Shown here in pieces: positions 21,399 through 32,700 of a stretch of 64,000 bases of DNA. This DNA is from Trichosphaerium sp. ATCC 40318 (Eukaryota; Discosea; Flabellinia; Trichosidae). The notes beneath the pieces were generated by a model, which was given only the letters and a program-made list of their open reading frames with translations, searched no databases and was not told the DNA's origin. Each line of letters begins with the position of its first letter. The first letter of the stretch is position 1. Position numbers and translations under genes: made by a program. The stretch lies in contig JALMLS010000540.1 in the NCBI GenBank assembly GCA_038496445.1, positions 62,001 through 126,000 of the forward strand. The letters run 5' to 3'.

Positions 21399-23913
21399 AT
21401 GTTACGATTTTTTTTCGCGTTGTTCATTTACTTGGCAGTGGTGAGAGGTAAATTAAAACGTCTAAACAAAAAAATATCCAAACATAAACCCACGTGATAT
21501 TAGGCAATGAATACAAAGCTCGCATGCTTCCTGGTGTTATATCTTATGATTTATGCTCTGACAATAAAATATACCCTCCTGGTAACGCAACAGGGTTTGA
21601 CATGTTATTACACTTCAATATATTCTTCACACGTAAGCAAACCAACAAACAAAATTGGAAAAGAAACAAAAAACGTTCGAAAAAGCTTTTAACTCTTCTC
21701 TTCAGTAGGCGCTTTACCTGGCGTTCCAAGTATCCCTAAAAACATTTTTTTCTTTGAGTGGGCTCGTCTGTCTTTACGTGTTTCGAATACGAGTAATAAC
21801 GAAGATGCTTCTGGTTCATTGTATACTATGAAAACTTCTTGGTCAGAGAGTACCACGTGGGAATCTTTTCCTGACGATAAAGGCCCTGGTATTATTAAAA
21901 TTCCCATCCCAAACCGTTGGAAGCGAAGCAGTAACCCTGTATCTAGTTGCTGGTGAACACTATGATTCTGGAATGACAGGATCTTATTCTGGCATTAAAA
22001 AAGGACAATATGCTAATATGACCATTACTAGCACTATTAGGGAATGGAATAATTTTTTCGTTCCTGTAGAGAACAGAGGTTGGCTTATTAAGCAAGGTAA
22101 GATAAGGAAAAATAGTTTGTCAGCCTTTATGACCTGCGGTGAATAGAACGAGCATAGCTTAGTGAATATTTGTGGATACAAAAGAGTCACTTTTTGTTGT
22201 CGGTTTTACATTATTGAAGTACTTAGTGTAAATCGTAGGTATCAATGCCCATGAGTTTTATTCGTGTGATTCTATGTATCCGCCTTCAATTACAGCAGCG
22301 TATAGCCCGGTAAGTTTGTTCGGTAGAACTCTTGAGCTAATTTGTACAACATACAAAGACCCACGTACGAAGTTAATGAGGATCAACATCTTTTCCTATT
22401 ATTTTCCATTCCTTTTTTACTTTTGCTTAACTAAACAAAGACCGTTTTTCTTCTATTCTTGTTTTCTTCTTTTTTGTAATATTTCTACTAGTTGGCGAGC
22501 TACCTTACCTAGAACCTTTCATTGCTTATACTCGCATTTGTTTTTACTGCAGTGCACCTCAATTAGTCTCAGATTATATACGAGATTTAGCTCGAGATGA
22601 TGGCTATGCTATTGTGAACGGAGTCAATGTCTTGATGGAAGGGCAACAACCTATCCCAATGACGGATTGTACGTGTTTGCTAGCTACACCATACCAAAAT
22701 ATAGCGATTTAATAATCTATTAGTTGGATTTTGCCTCTCTGTTCCGCCTAACTTAAACACAACACATCTGAACGTTCGTCTCGGGTAGGGTTTCCTAATT
22801 GGTTCTTCTTTTTTTTTCCAGAATTAACGAAAGAGCATCTGCCTATTTCCATCCTTTCATTCTTGTTCACAGTATTATTAGTGGCACTTTTAGTTTTGAC
22901 ATTGGTGTAGATGCTCTTCCGTACACAACATTACTCCCGGATCAGATAGGTAGGCTTATCTTGTTACGTATTACGGCTCTGTAGATGTTTGTTGGCGTTT
23001 TTTTTTGATGAAGTGTTTGTTTGGATTTATTTACAAACAATTATTTTTAGGGTGCCAGACTTTTAGCTGTGAAAATGATACAGTCAATATAAACGGTACT
23101 CTTGATGGTCAAATAATAATAGGAGATGCTATATTAGTAAGAAGTGATCTAATAGTTAATGGAAACTTCACTGTGTTAGGTATGAAAACGCTTGTTGTCG
23201 TTTGCAGTTAAAACACATTTCACAAGAATTTGGGCGAAGATTTTTGAAAGAAACTTCTATTCACGTGATTAATTTTACTCCAAGGAGCAATCACTATTGA
23301 GTCAAGTGAGACAAACCTCAATATTAAAGGATGTTTAGATGCGACAAATGGTGTTAACATACAATTGAAGAACAATGAAACGTATGTTCAAGGTCAAAGA
23401 ATAATTGAGATAGTAACACCATGTGATGTTGAGGTAAGTCAACAAACACTGAATTTAAGTTTTATTTTACCTTACACCCACCTTTCTTGTAGAATACCAC
23501 TTTCTCTCTAATTGGTGGAAACACGGATGTACGTTCATTTTTATTCTTTTGGTTATGTCTGTGAATATAAACACAAGTATTGTATAGGATGAGTGTTCAG
23601 AGTTAAGAGCTAAAAAGACAAGAACATCAAGTGGCATTGCTCTTACTATTGCAATTGATACAAGCGGTTGTGGTGGTAGCTCTTCTTCATCGTCATCAAC
23701 CCAGGGTAATACTTTAGTAATTGTACTACCAGCAGTTTTTGCTTCTGTAGTTGTTCTGGCATTGGTAGTAACGGCAGTGATGTACTTTATTAGGTACCTT
23801 GGATTTCTTTTTGCAACTTTATTCTTCTCTACCTCTTATTAATTGTGATTTTTAGGTGGCGTAGGTTTCACTCACTCCCGGCATTTATTACATCATGGTC
23901 ATCATGGTCTTAA
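21399..23913 (+). CDS. Type I membrane receptor-like protein, copy 1 of a tandem pair
   Basis: Multi-exon gene with signal peptide MLRFFFALFIYLAVVRG. The first extracellular domain contains RLSLRVSNTSNNEDASG, WSESTTWESFP and VTLYLVAGEHYDSGMTGSYSG, a pattern resembling DNRLRE/CBM96-type beta-sandwich domains (LRL strand plus W[ST]ExTxxW); I regard this as tentative. A Cys-containing middle follows (FYSCDSMYPPSITAAYSPV; CSVPPNLNTTHL). The C-terminal part is the module shared with other surface genes here: FSCENDTVNINGTLDG, LIVNGNFTVLG, LNIKGCLDATNG, IIEIVTPCDVE, then a Ser-rich stalk, one transmembrane helix (LVIVLPAVFASVVVLALVVTA) and a short basic cytoplasmic tail (IRWRRFHSLPAF). Likely a surface-recognition or adhesion protein. 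A 40-nt intron near 21886-21925 is needed to keep the frame. Confidence 0.65.
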
Positions 23914-24571
23914 CTTGAAGTTGTGAAAGCCTTTTTTTTTAAGCAATAAAAGCAAGCCAACTCAAAACATTGATAGTTGACTGTTATTAAAAAGAAGAGT
24001 TTGAAGCACTCTTCGCTTCTGCCTCAACAAAGGTAGTTGATAGACGTGAATTTTTGTGCCTGTGTTGGTATTCTATGATGTTACTTTATTCCCTGTACAA
24101 AAACGTTCACTATTTACATGTACAAATATGCGCAAACCATACGGATGGAACGCAATTTGTTGTATATCTAAGTATTACTAGCATTGGTCCCGATGAGGTA
24201 ACTAGCGACGAATACAAACTTGTTTCGCCAACATATAGTCACGTGCTCAAAGTGGTTTTTTTTCCGTGTCAATACGAGCGGCTATGATCAAGAAGGTGGA
24301 GTTATGCAGTTTACTTTTTATGCTGTACAACACTAATAGTACTCTACTAATGGTTGGGTGGCGTCATTAGGCTTTGTTTAAAAAGTCCTTCTATCTGCAT
24401 TCGAAATTCCGTTCGTAGTAACCGATTATAGAGCATCCAGGTGTCAGCATATCGCAGTATAATAGCTGTGACTTCATGTTAATCTTTTTAGTCCCGAAAA
24501 TCACACAAGATATATGTTCATCAACCTCGTTTTTTTTATTACCAAACGAGTTGTTACGATAAACACCACAG
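23914..24571. other. Spacer with coding-like fragment
   Basis: Between the duplicated receptor genes. Around 24124-24250 (+) a frame reads ANHTDGTQFVVYLSITSIGPDE, and 24265-24333 reads NTSGYDQEGGVMQFTFYAVQH before TAA; together they look like two exons of a small or remnant gene, but no start or reliable splice sites were found. No domain is recognised. The end of the spacer repeats the sequence upstream of 21399. Confidence 0.3.
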
Positions 24572-26834
24572 ATGTTACGACTGCTTTTAGTTTGTTTCAT
24601 TTGCTCAGCTGTCTTGAAAGGTAAAGTAGCCAATGAAACAAAATCCTGAAAACCCAATAACATGTTATTTATGTAGGTAATGAACACAAAGCTCGCTTTC
24701 TTCCTGGTAATAAAACTTATGATTTATGCTCTGATAATAAAATATACCTCCTGGTAACACAACAGGGTTTGACATGTTATTACACTTCAATTTATACGGC
24801 ACGGGATTCGCTAACGGTAAGTGGGACAAAGTTGGAACAGAAATAGCACTTTTATGTTTAAAATCTGCTAACAATTCGAACATAGACACATTACCCGTTG
24901 TAATCTTCCCAAAATTCCTTTTTACAATAGAGAGCGTGTATCTATCTTTACGTGTTTTGAATACGAGTAATAACGAAGACGCTTCTGGATCATTGTATGA
25001 TATGACAACTCGTTGGTCAGAAAATACCACGTGGGAATCTTTTCCTGACAATAAAGGCCCTGGTATTATTAAAATTCCCATCTCAAACCCCCTTTGAAAG
25101 AGAAGCAGTAACCCCGTATCTAGTTGCTGGTGAACACTATGATTCTGGAATGACAGGATCTTATTCTGGTATTAAAAAAGGACAATATGCTAATATAACT
25201 ATTACGAGTATCTCAGATTGGAATAGTCTTGATATCATAGCGACCAAAGGTTGGCTTATTAAGCAAGGTGAGGTGATGGTAAAAATTTTTGTACAGTGAA
25301 GCCTATACTCGAAGTCAACCTTAGCCTAGCGAATAATTTTAAACAAATGAACCTTACTATTTGTGAGCTGATTTTAATCACAGATAATACTCATGACTTT
25401 TATCCGTGTGACTCTAAGTATCCGCCTTCAATTACAGTGGCTTACAGACCTGTAAGTGAATATATAGGGATTAAAACCGAGCTGGATTGTGCAACGTACA
25501 AAGACCCACGTGCGAAGTTTTTATGAGTTAATCCTCAGCTGTCATTTACTGGTATTAAATTGTTGCTAGTTGGCGATATACCTTACCCAAAACCTTTCAT
25601 AGCGTATACACGTCTTTGCTTTTTCTGTGGTTTGTCGATTCCTTTACCTGGTTTAGTTTTAATAAGCGGCTATGGAACTATCAATGGCGCTGACGTCTAT
25701 TTTACAACTGTTCCACCTATTCCAAGCAAAGTGTGTATGTATCTTTTTTTATTCATTGCTTTGCTTTACCCTACCAATATGTAGCGATTTAATATTCTGT
25801 CACAGTTGGATACTGCTTCTCTGTTCCGCCTAATCTAAACGCAACACATCTGAATATTACCCTTGGGTATGGTCTTTCTGCCTTTTTCTTTTTCAAGATT
25901 TTAAAGTAACATCTTGTCTGTCCTTTTCAATCTTGTTCACATTTTTAGTGGCGTTTCTAGTGTTGAAATTGGTATAGATTCTCTTCCGTATACGAAATTA
26001 CTCCCAGATCAGATAGGTAGGCTTATCTTTAACTTACTACCGCACTCTTGTTTTGATGATTATTTTTAGGGTGCCAGACTTTTAGCTGTGAAAATGATAC
26101 AGTCAATATAAACGGTACTCTTGATGGTCAAATAGTAGGAGATGCTATATTAATAAGAAGTGATGTAACAATTGATGGAAACTTCACTGTGCTAGGTACA
26201 AAAAGAGCCTGAAAATATGACATTAATGTGCCTGGTAGGCGGAATCACTATTGAGTCAAATGACATAGTTTTGAACATTCAAGAATGTATGGAGGCGACA
26301 GATGGCGTTAACATACAATTGAACAATGAAACGTATGTTCAAGATCAAAGAATAATTGAGATATTAACACCATGTGATGTTGAAGTAAGTCAACAAACAC
26401 TGAATTTAAGTTTTATTTTACCTTACACCCACCTTCCTTGTAGAATACCACTTTCTCTCTAATTGGTGGAAACACGGATGTACGTTCATTTTTATTCTGC
26501 CAGTTATGTCTGTGAATATAAGCACAAGTATTGTAGGATGAGTGTTCAGAGTTAAGAGCTAAAAAGACAAGAACATCAATTGGCATTGCTCTTACTATTG
26601 CAGTTGATACAACTGGTTGTGGTGGTAGCTCTTCTTCATCGTCATCAACCCAGGGTAATACTTTAGTAATTGTACTACCAGCAGTTTTTGCTTCTGTAGT
26701 TGTTCTGGCATTGGTAGTAACGGCAGTGATGTACTTTATCAGGTACCAGTTGTAGATGAATCTTTACATTATTAATTGAATTTAGGTGGCGTAGGTTTCA
26801 CTCACTCCCAGCATTGTGGATGTCATGGTCTTAG
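24572..26834 (+). pseudogene. Receptor-like protein, copy 2 of the tandem pair, frameshifted
   Basis: Closely similar to the gene at 21399-23913 over its whole length: signal peptide MLRLLLVCFICSAVLKG, LSLRVLNTSNNEDASG, WSENTTWESFP, YLVAGEHYDSGMTGSYSG, a CSVPPNLNATHL segment, the shared C-terminal module, an identical transmembrane helix region and tail WRRFHSLPALW. At 24747-24749 one C is missing compared with copy 1 (TATACCTCCT against TATACCCTCCT). This shifts the frame right after YDLCSDNKIY, and the required downstream frame runs into a TAA if followed upstream, so no alternative acceptor rescues it. Copy 2 also has an extra segment (GTGFANGKWDKVGTEIALL) absent from copy 1. Most of the rest stays open, so the break is recent or a sequencing error. 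Confidence 0.6.
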
Positions 26835-27137
26835 CTGTTGATATCTCGGAATCTGAGCGGGTCAACAAACTCTTTTGCACAATGAAAGGAGACGTGTAAA
26901 ATAAACTTGTTGCCTAGACTATTTGTATAGTGTATCCCTTTTGCATCAGTATAGTGAGGAACCTATTCGTAACATTCTCAAGAACGTTATATATTGTGCG
27001 CTTGATTACTACGCCAACGATACTTTCAAGTGAAATATGACGGTGTGGGGATGGTAAGGCAAACTTTGGAGGACCAACATTATTTATTGCTATTAGAAAT
27101 TGTTTTTATATTACCCCAGACAGCATGTGGCGTATCT
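26835..27137. other. Convergent spacer
   Basis: Short region between the end of receptor copy 2 (plus) and the end of the flavin monooxygenase gene (minus). An AATAAA near 26900 may terminate the plus-strand transcript. No gene is seen. Confidence 0.4.
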
Positions 27138-29401
27138 TTAAGCGAAATCATAGTCTTCTTTCTTTGGATACATTGCACGCCAATAGTACTCAGATACAGA
27201 GTAAGGAGCATTATTGCGAACTTTGCCAGTGTTCTCTGCACGATACCTAAAAATAGAACTTGTAAGTCACGTGATAGATGAAGTATGAATCTTATTGTAC
27301 CAGCTGTTACAGTCAGAAGCGAAAACTGTACGCTCCATTCTCGTATCGATCATTTTCTTGTAGTTTTCCATGACTGATGATTTTATGTCTGCTGTTTTGT
27401 AATCATTGACGATCATCATGTCAACGAGTTTTGAGATATAATTCGCTTGGATCTCAACCATTGTAAGTATGGATGAGTGACCCAAGTTCGTGTGAGGGCC
27501 ATACGTAATATAAAAGTTTGGGAAGTCCGGGACAGACATACCTTGAAGAACACGTGAGGTCAAAAAAAAAATTCGAAAAAAACTGCGATGCGTACCCAAG
27601 TATGCGTATGCAATATCCTCGTTCCACATATCATGGAGGCTTTTAGAATCTTTACCTTTAACATCTACAGTTTCCAAAAACTTATGTGAGTTGAACCCAG
27701 TAGCAAATACAATGGCATCAACATCCAACTCTTTTCCAGATTTTGATATTATCCCTTTTTCTGTAACCTCAACTGCTCTTTCCGGAATTAGCTCAACATT
27801 TGATCTTTGAAGAGTTGGCAAGTAATCAGACGTAAGAAGCACCTAACAAGAATTAAACAAGATGAGAAGCTTAACATTAACGGCATCAGTACTCGTCTAC
27901 AACCAATCTTATAATCCGGTAATGTATGTTTTTCGAGCTCCTTTGGGATGTCAGGTTTCATTTCTTTTACGACTTGGCTTTCAAATATCTTGTTTATAGA
28001 GTCGTAAACAAAAGCAGGCCATCTTGCTTCAGTTTCTAAGTATAACAGCCAACGATAAATAGGCATGATAAACGGAATATTGAATAAAGCGTTAATGTTA
28101 TACTTTGGGTTCGGCCTTAAACATAACATTCAGTGAAACGTGGAGAAGAAAAAACGGAGAATAAATGTTTTTGTTGAGGTTTTACCTTGGTACTGTGAAA
28201 CTTGGTGTACTTTGGAATATGTAAAGCTGCTCTACTTCTTTAGCTATCTCTGGAATGACTTGGATTGCACTTGCTCCATTTCCAACAACTGCAACGGTCT
28301 TGTCTTTCAAATCAAAACTATGGTTCCATCTTGCTGTGTGCCAACTTTTACCGCTGAATTCATCAATGCCTGGAATAGATGGCATCTTTGGTACATCAAG
28401 TTGACCAACTGAACATACGACAACATTTTCCGTGGCTACCGCCTAAAATCGACTGTAAAACCAACAGGAAGATGCTGAAAAAAAAAACAAAAAAACCTCA
28501 TACTCCATGCTCGAAATGAAGATTCCACTGCTTCGTCTTATCACACCACTCCATTTTTTCAACCTGGGACAGGGTCAATTATAAACATTGCAACCATTCT
28601 ATAAAGACGAAGGAAAAGGTTACATCAAGGCTTGGTTTCTAGTAAATAGCTCTTTCGATTGTGCAAAAAAAACCACTATGTTTTACTATTGAGGCGCTTT
28701 AGTACCACAATAGTCACGTGGTGTGATTTGTTTCACAAAAAACATAAAGAAAGATAAAAAGTATGTGGTAGGTTGTATTTACCTTGTGATTTAGTTTTGC
28801 ATGCTCTGCTATGCCATACTTGTTAGCTACATCTTTAAGGTACGCCAAAATCTACAAATAAGTCTTGTTAGATACATTTTGGGTTTTAACATCGTAAATA
28901 TTATAAAACTATAGTTGAACGCAAGAAGAGCGATGTACATCGGTACCGCCGTCGCAATCACGTGATTTCAGAAAAATATGGTAAACAAATAAACTTTTTA
29001 CAGATTTTACAGTTTCCAGGTTAACGAACTTACCTCTTGTTGTGGTGAGTACCTTCTAGACCACGACAAGTTAGGCGAGAATGAGTAAGAGTACAAGTAA
29101 GATTTAACATCACAAGCACAACCGGGGTAAGTATTTTTATACCATGTCCCACCCAAAGAGTCCGCTTTTTCGTAAATAGTAAAGGGAATACCTTGATACA
29201 GAATGAGTTTTGATCTTATTTGTGGAAAGTTTTAAACGTACCTCGTAATTTGAGTTTAATCGCCATACAAACGCCTGAAAACCCGCCACCTATGATACCG
29301 ACGCTTATAGGGCATTTTTGAGGGTTATGAACTCGGTGTCTTCTTGTTAGTAAGTAAAGTAACCCTATGACTACTACAGCTGTAAGAATAGTCCAGAGCA
29401 T
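27138..29401 (-). CDS. Flavin-dependent monooxygenase (FMO / Baeyer-Villiger type)
   Basis: Multi-exon gene. An N-terminal hydrophobic segment ([14 protein letters not shown]) would anchor it in a membrane, probably ER. The FAD-binding motif is GIIGGGFSG, followed by [17 protein letters not shown], typical of class B flavoprotein monooxygenases. The fingerprint [11 protein letters not shown] fits the FxGxxxHxxxW core of Baeyer-Villiger and N-hydroxylating enzymes, though the next residue is Asn instead of Pro/Asp. The NADPH-binding motif is AVVGNGASA, and IVFATGF is the usual ATG motif. Near the end, FASDCNSW is spliced (54-nt intron containing CACGTG) to a last exon reading [11 protein letters not shown] and [17 protein letters not shown], as in related enzymes; without this splice the frame would stop at 27267. 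It would oxidise a small ketone, amine or sulfur substrate using NADPH and O2; substrate unknown. Confidence 0.9.
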
Positions 29402-29706
29402 TGAGTGTTAGGTGGTGTAACCGCGTTCAGACAATAAGAGGCTAAATTGGTTGACAATTTATTCCAAAAAAGAACTCAGAGTTATGCAATAAAAAATTCA
29501 GGCTTCTTGATCAAGAAAATGTATTCGAAGTTGTATCGACGACTTGTGTTAGACGTGTATCTTTTTAAGCTCGTTTTATTACTAACTTTAAGGTTCAGAT
29601 ATTGTTCTTGACTATGTGAGTACATTCATACTTGGCAGGTAGCAGGGAAGTTTCTATTAAAAAAAAAGTCAGATACAAGATTAATGAGTGTTGACTGTTT
29701 TTGGTT
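29402..29706. other. Spacer upstream of the monooxygenase
   Basis: Holds the promoter of the monooxygenase (minus) and the 3' end of the AMP deaminase gene (minus). Nothing else is seen. Confidence 0.4.
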
Positions 29707-32700
29707 TCAAACGTACTTGTTATGGTTGCAAACAAACTCATTTTCTTCGTTTCTAGTCTCTACTCTGAAAGCAATGCGTACATTTGGTACATTAGTTTTT
29801 GTAGGATCTAAAAAGACAAGTAAGCCAAAAAACGATACTGGTCAAAAAAACATAAAAATTATTATCGCAAGTTTTGTTTTCCTTACCGTTTCCTTCTATT
29901 CCTGTAAGATTATGGTTTTTGCCATACCAAGATATACGTGTTCCATCATCAAATCCAGAAACAAGAACTGAATTACGGGCAACCTCACATAGATCAGTAT
30001 TGGACAACTTCCACATCTAGAAAAAAAGGTCATTAGCAACACGAAATAAAGATGTCTGGCAGAGTTCAGTTTTTACGTACTTGAGCGGCAATAGCATATT
30101 CTTCAGAGATAGGATCAGCAGTAATATGGAGCTGTAGTGGTTTATCAGTACTCAAGCACACTTTCAATCCACGTTGGAAGAAAGCATAGAATGGATTATC
30201 TACGAGAAAAAATAAGTACATGTTTTTTGTTTAACTCGTTTTAAACTTACCCTTGTACGGTAACACCATAGCATTAGCACTTAGTGGAGCCATTGAAAGA
30301 CCAACACCATCTAGAAGGAATAGATACTGTGTTACATGATGATAACGTAATTGAAGACCCTAAAAAAATGAGCCAAAGAACAACGCATTAAAAGTACAAA
30401 TAGTCAAGCTTTAATGCGTACTTGATAGATTGAGTGGCACATCAAATATGACGCATCAATTTCTTTGAATGATGCACGGAGGTGACCAGCGAAGGTACGG
30501 AGTTGGAAAGTATCTTACAACGGTTAAGAATAAAAATGATTTTGAAAAAATAAAAATAATCATATAAGAGGATACTAGCGCCAACTGCTTGTCTGAAGTG
30601 ATTCAAAGTATAAATATTCGCCCAAAGGAAGTATAGCATATAATGGAATGGAGGTTGATGCTTTGAAGTCCAAAATCGAGGTCTTTGAAGTCCAAGAAGA
30701 TTAAAGAAAACAATTGGAAGAAAAAGTAGAAAAAACAAAATAAAAAATGATACGGATGAATATGAGGTTTTGTGTCTCTTGGAATCGTCACACGAAGAGC
30801 AGATACATGAGTAAGAAACTCAGAAAGATGTGGATAAGCTTTAGGGTCTATTCAAAGAGGTCAGAAAGAAGAATTTTGGGTAGTGCCGAAACCAGTACCT
30901 TTTGTGACATTGAACAAAGTCTCAAACAAATTAGTCAAAAGATCATTCAAGTTTTCTATCTCTCCCTTTCTCCTGAATAAAGCATATTCAACTTGAACAT
31001 CAAGCACAAAACGTGTTTGTGCGTATTTATGAAGTCCATTTGATACAATAAAGCGTGCAAGTTCAGCTAATTCAGTAACACTCCTATATCAAAAAACGTG
31101 AGTTTTTGATGTTTCTCTACTCAGAGTTAGGCGTACCTTCCATATATAGGGACGTGGAACTCATATTGGTGTGATTTGTTCTCCGTACGCTTTTCGAATA
31201 CTTCTCGGAGGAGTTCAGCATAATATTTGCCTACCATAATTTGTTATTTTTTGTTTACTTTGGGGAAAAGTAGCACCTTGAATGTCATTGTTGTACTGCA
31301 AAAACACTGTTTGAAGCTCTGAATTTCCTAGAGGGTTATATTTGGCGTTAAAAGCATCTAATCTGAATCTAGTATCCTCAGCAGGTGCCTAACAAAGAAA
31401 GATATCAATAACAACATCAACAAAAAGTTAAAGAAAGGTTGAACAAGAAAACACCCAGTACCTGAACGTCTAGGCTATCAAGTGTCAAGTACTCAATTGG
31501 AAGATTCAAGGTACTATATAATTCACCTAATGTCACACCCTTTCCGCCTTCTTGCTGGATAACAATGTCATCAGAATTATTTCGCACTTTTTTCTTAATA
31601 AAATCAAGCAAGTGCGTTGCTCCCATTGACGACTTTAAGTCGCAGCACGTATCAACTTTAATAACTTCATAGTAATCTGACATAACAGCATTCTAAATAA
31701 ACAATAGCGTTAATGGCCACAAAAGAGAAGATTTAAAGAGGAAAAAGAAATTAAGCCAAAAACAAACAGAAGTTATACTACCTTGCAGGCTTCTTTTTCT
31801 CTTTTGTCGTTTAATATTTGATGCACATTGTACTTCGATGCACAAAAGTGTAGCCTAGATCTTGCAGAGGTGCGGTTGGCCGCATCATTTGTAATTTTGG
31901 TAAGACTATAGCGAAACACGTGAGTTTCACGTGATAACTTGTTGATAAAAAAATTGTTTAACTTACACTTCAAAGTCATGCAAGTACTCTGGAAGTTCAG
32001 GGATAGGTGATATTGGCTCACATGCTAAGAAATACGATTAGATGGAAAAGGATTATCACTAACAGAATACATACCCATAAATTGCTTGCCATCAATCTCT
32101 CTACCCTCGTAAACACGATAAATACCTTTTCGCATAATAATATGCCACTGTGGGAAGTAGGATTAGTATAAGATAATGCCTTGGGTTTTTTTTTAAGCTA
32201 CCTTGTCATCAAGCGAGTTCTTTGTTACATTTGATTCGTCAGGGACGAATACGTATTTCTTACGTAAGGCACGTGCTACTGCAACGCCTTGGCACATCTT
32301 CAATGTCTCATCACTTGGTGTTGTCACTGAAGGAAAAGAAAACAACAGGTTACAACCACGATCAACAGAACAAAAAAACGAAAGAAATTAAAACGTTCAG
32401 TTTACCTCCAGACTTAATTTGAAGTCTTGTATACTCAGCTGAAAGAGACAGAGCTTCTGAACTTTTAAAAGGCCTGATAATAGCTTTCTGCGAAGGTGTT
32501 ATAGCAGTTTTAGGTCTATTAGTTGCCTTGACGCAATGGTTGAGGAACAATAGCTCCCCTTGCATTGTCTCCTGACGATAATAAATACGAATATCCGGTA
32601 CATTCGTAAACTTGATATCTAAGCACAGAAGTGAGTCAAACAATACAAACACAAAAGCACTGTGGAAAACTTGAAGAAGAAAATGAACAAAAATCATGTC

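Larger units (their letters stand above)
21399..26834 (+). repeat. Tandem gene duplication (two receptor-like copies)
   Basis: About 2.3-2.5 kb units beginning near 21360 and 24540 and ending near 23913 and 26834 in direct orientation. Similarity extends through exons, introns (for example the intron after PCDVE) and the sequence just upstream of each ATG, showing duplication at DNA level. Exons near the 3' end are almost identical, those in the middle less so, which suggests partial gene conversion or uneven selection. Confidence 0.8.

Noticed and set aside
21880-21930. Shared frameshift as evidence that both receptor copies are pseudogenes
   Set aside because: Both copies need the same one-base shift and a 40 or 43 nt GT-AG intron restores the frame in each, so only the separate deletion in copy 2 was kept as a break.
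32330-32620. Two separate adjacent AMP deaminase genes
   Set aside because: There is no stop codon after the first domain and the intron joins it in frame to the second, with no room for a promoter; the fused reading is simpler, though cDNA should confirm it.
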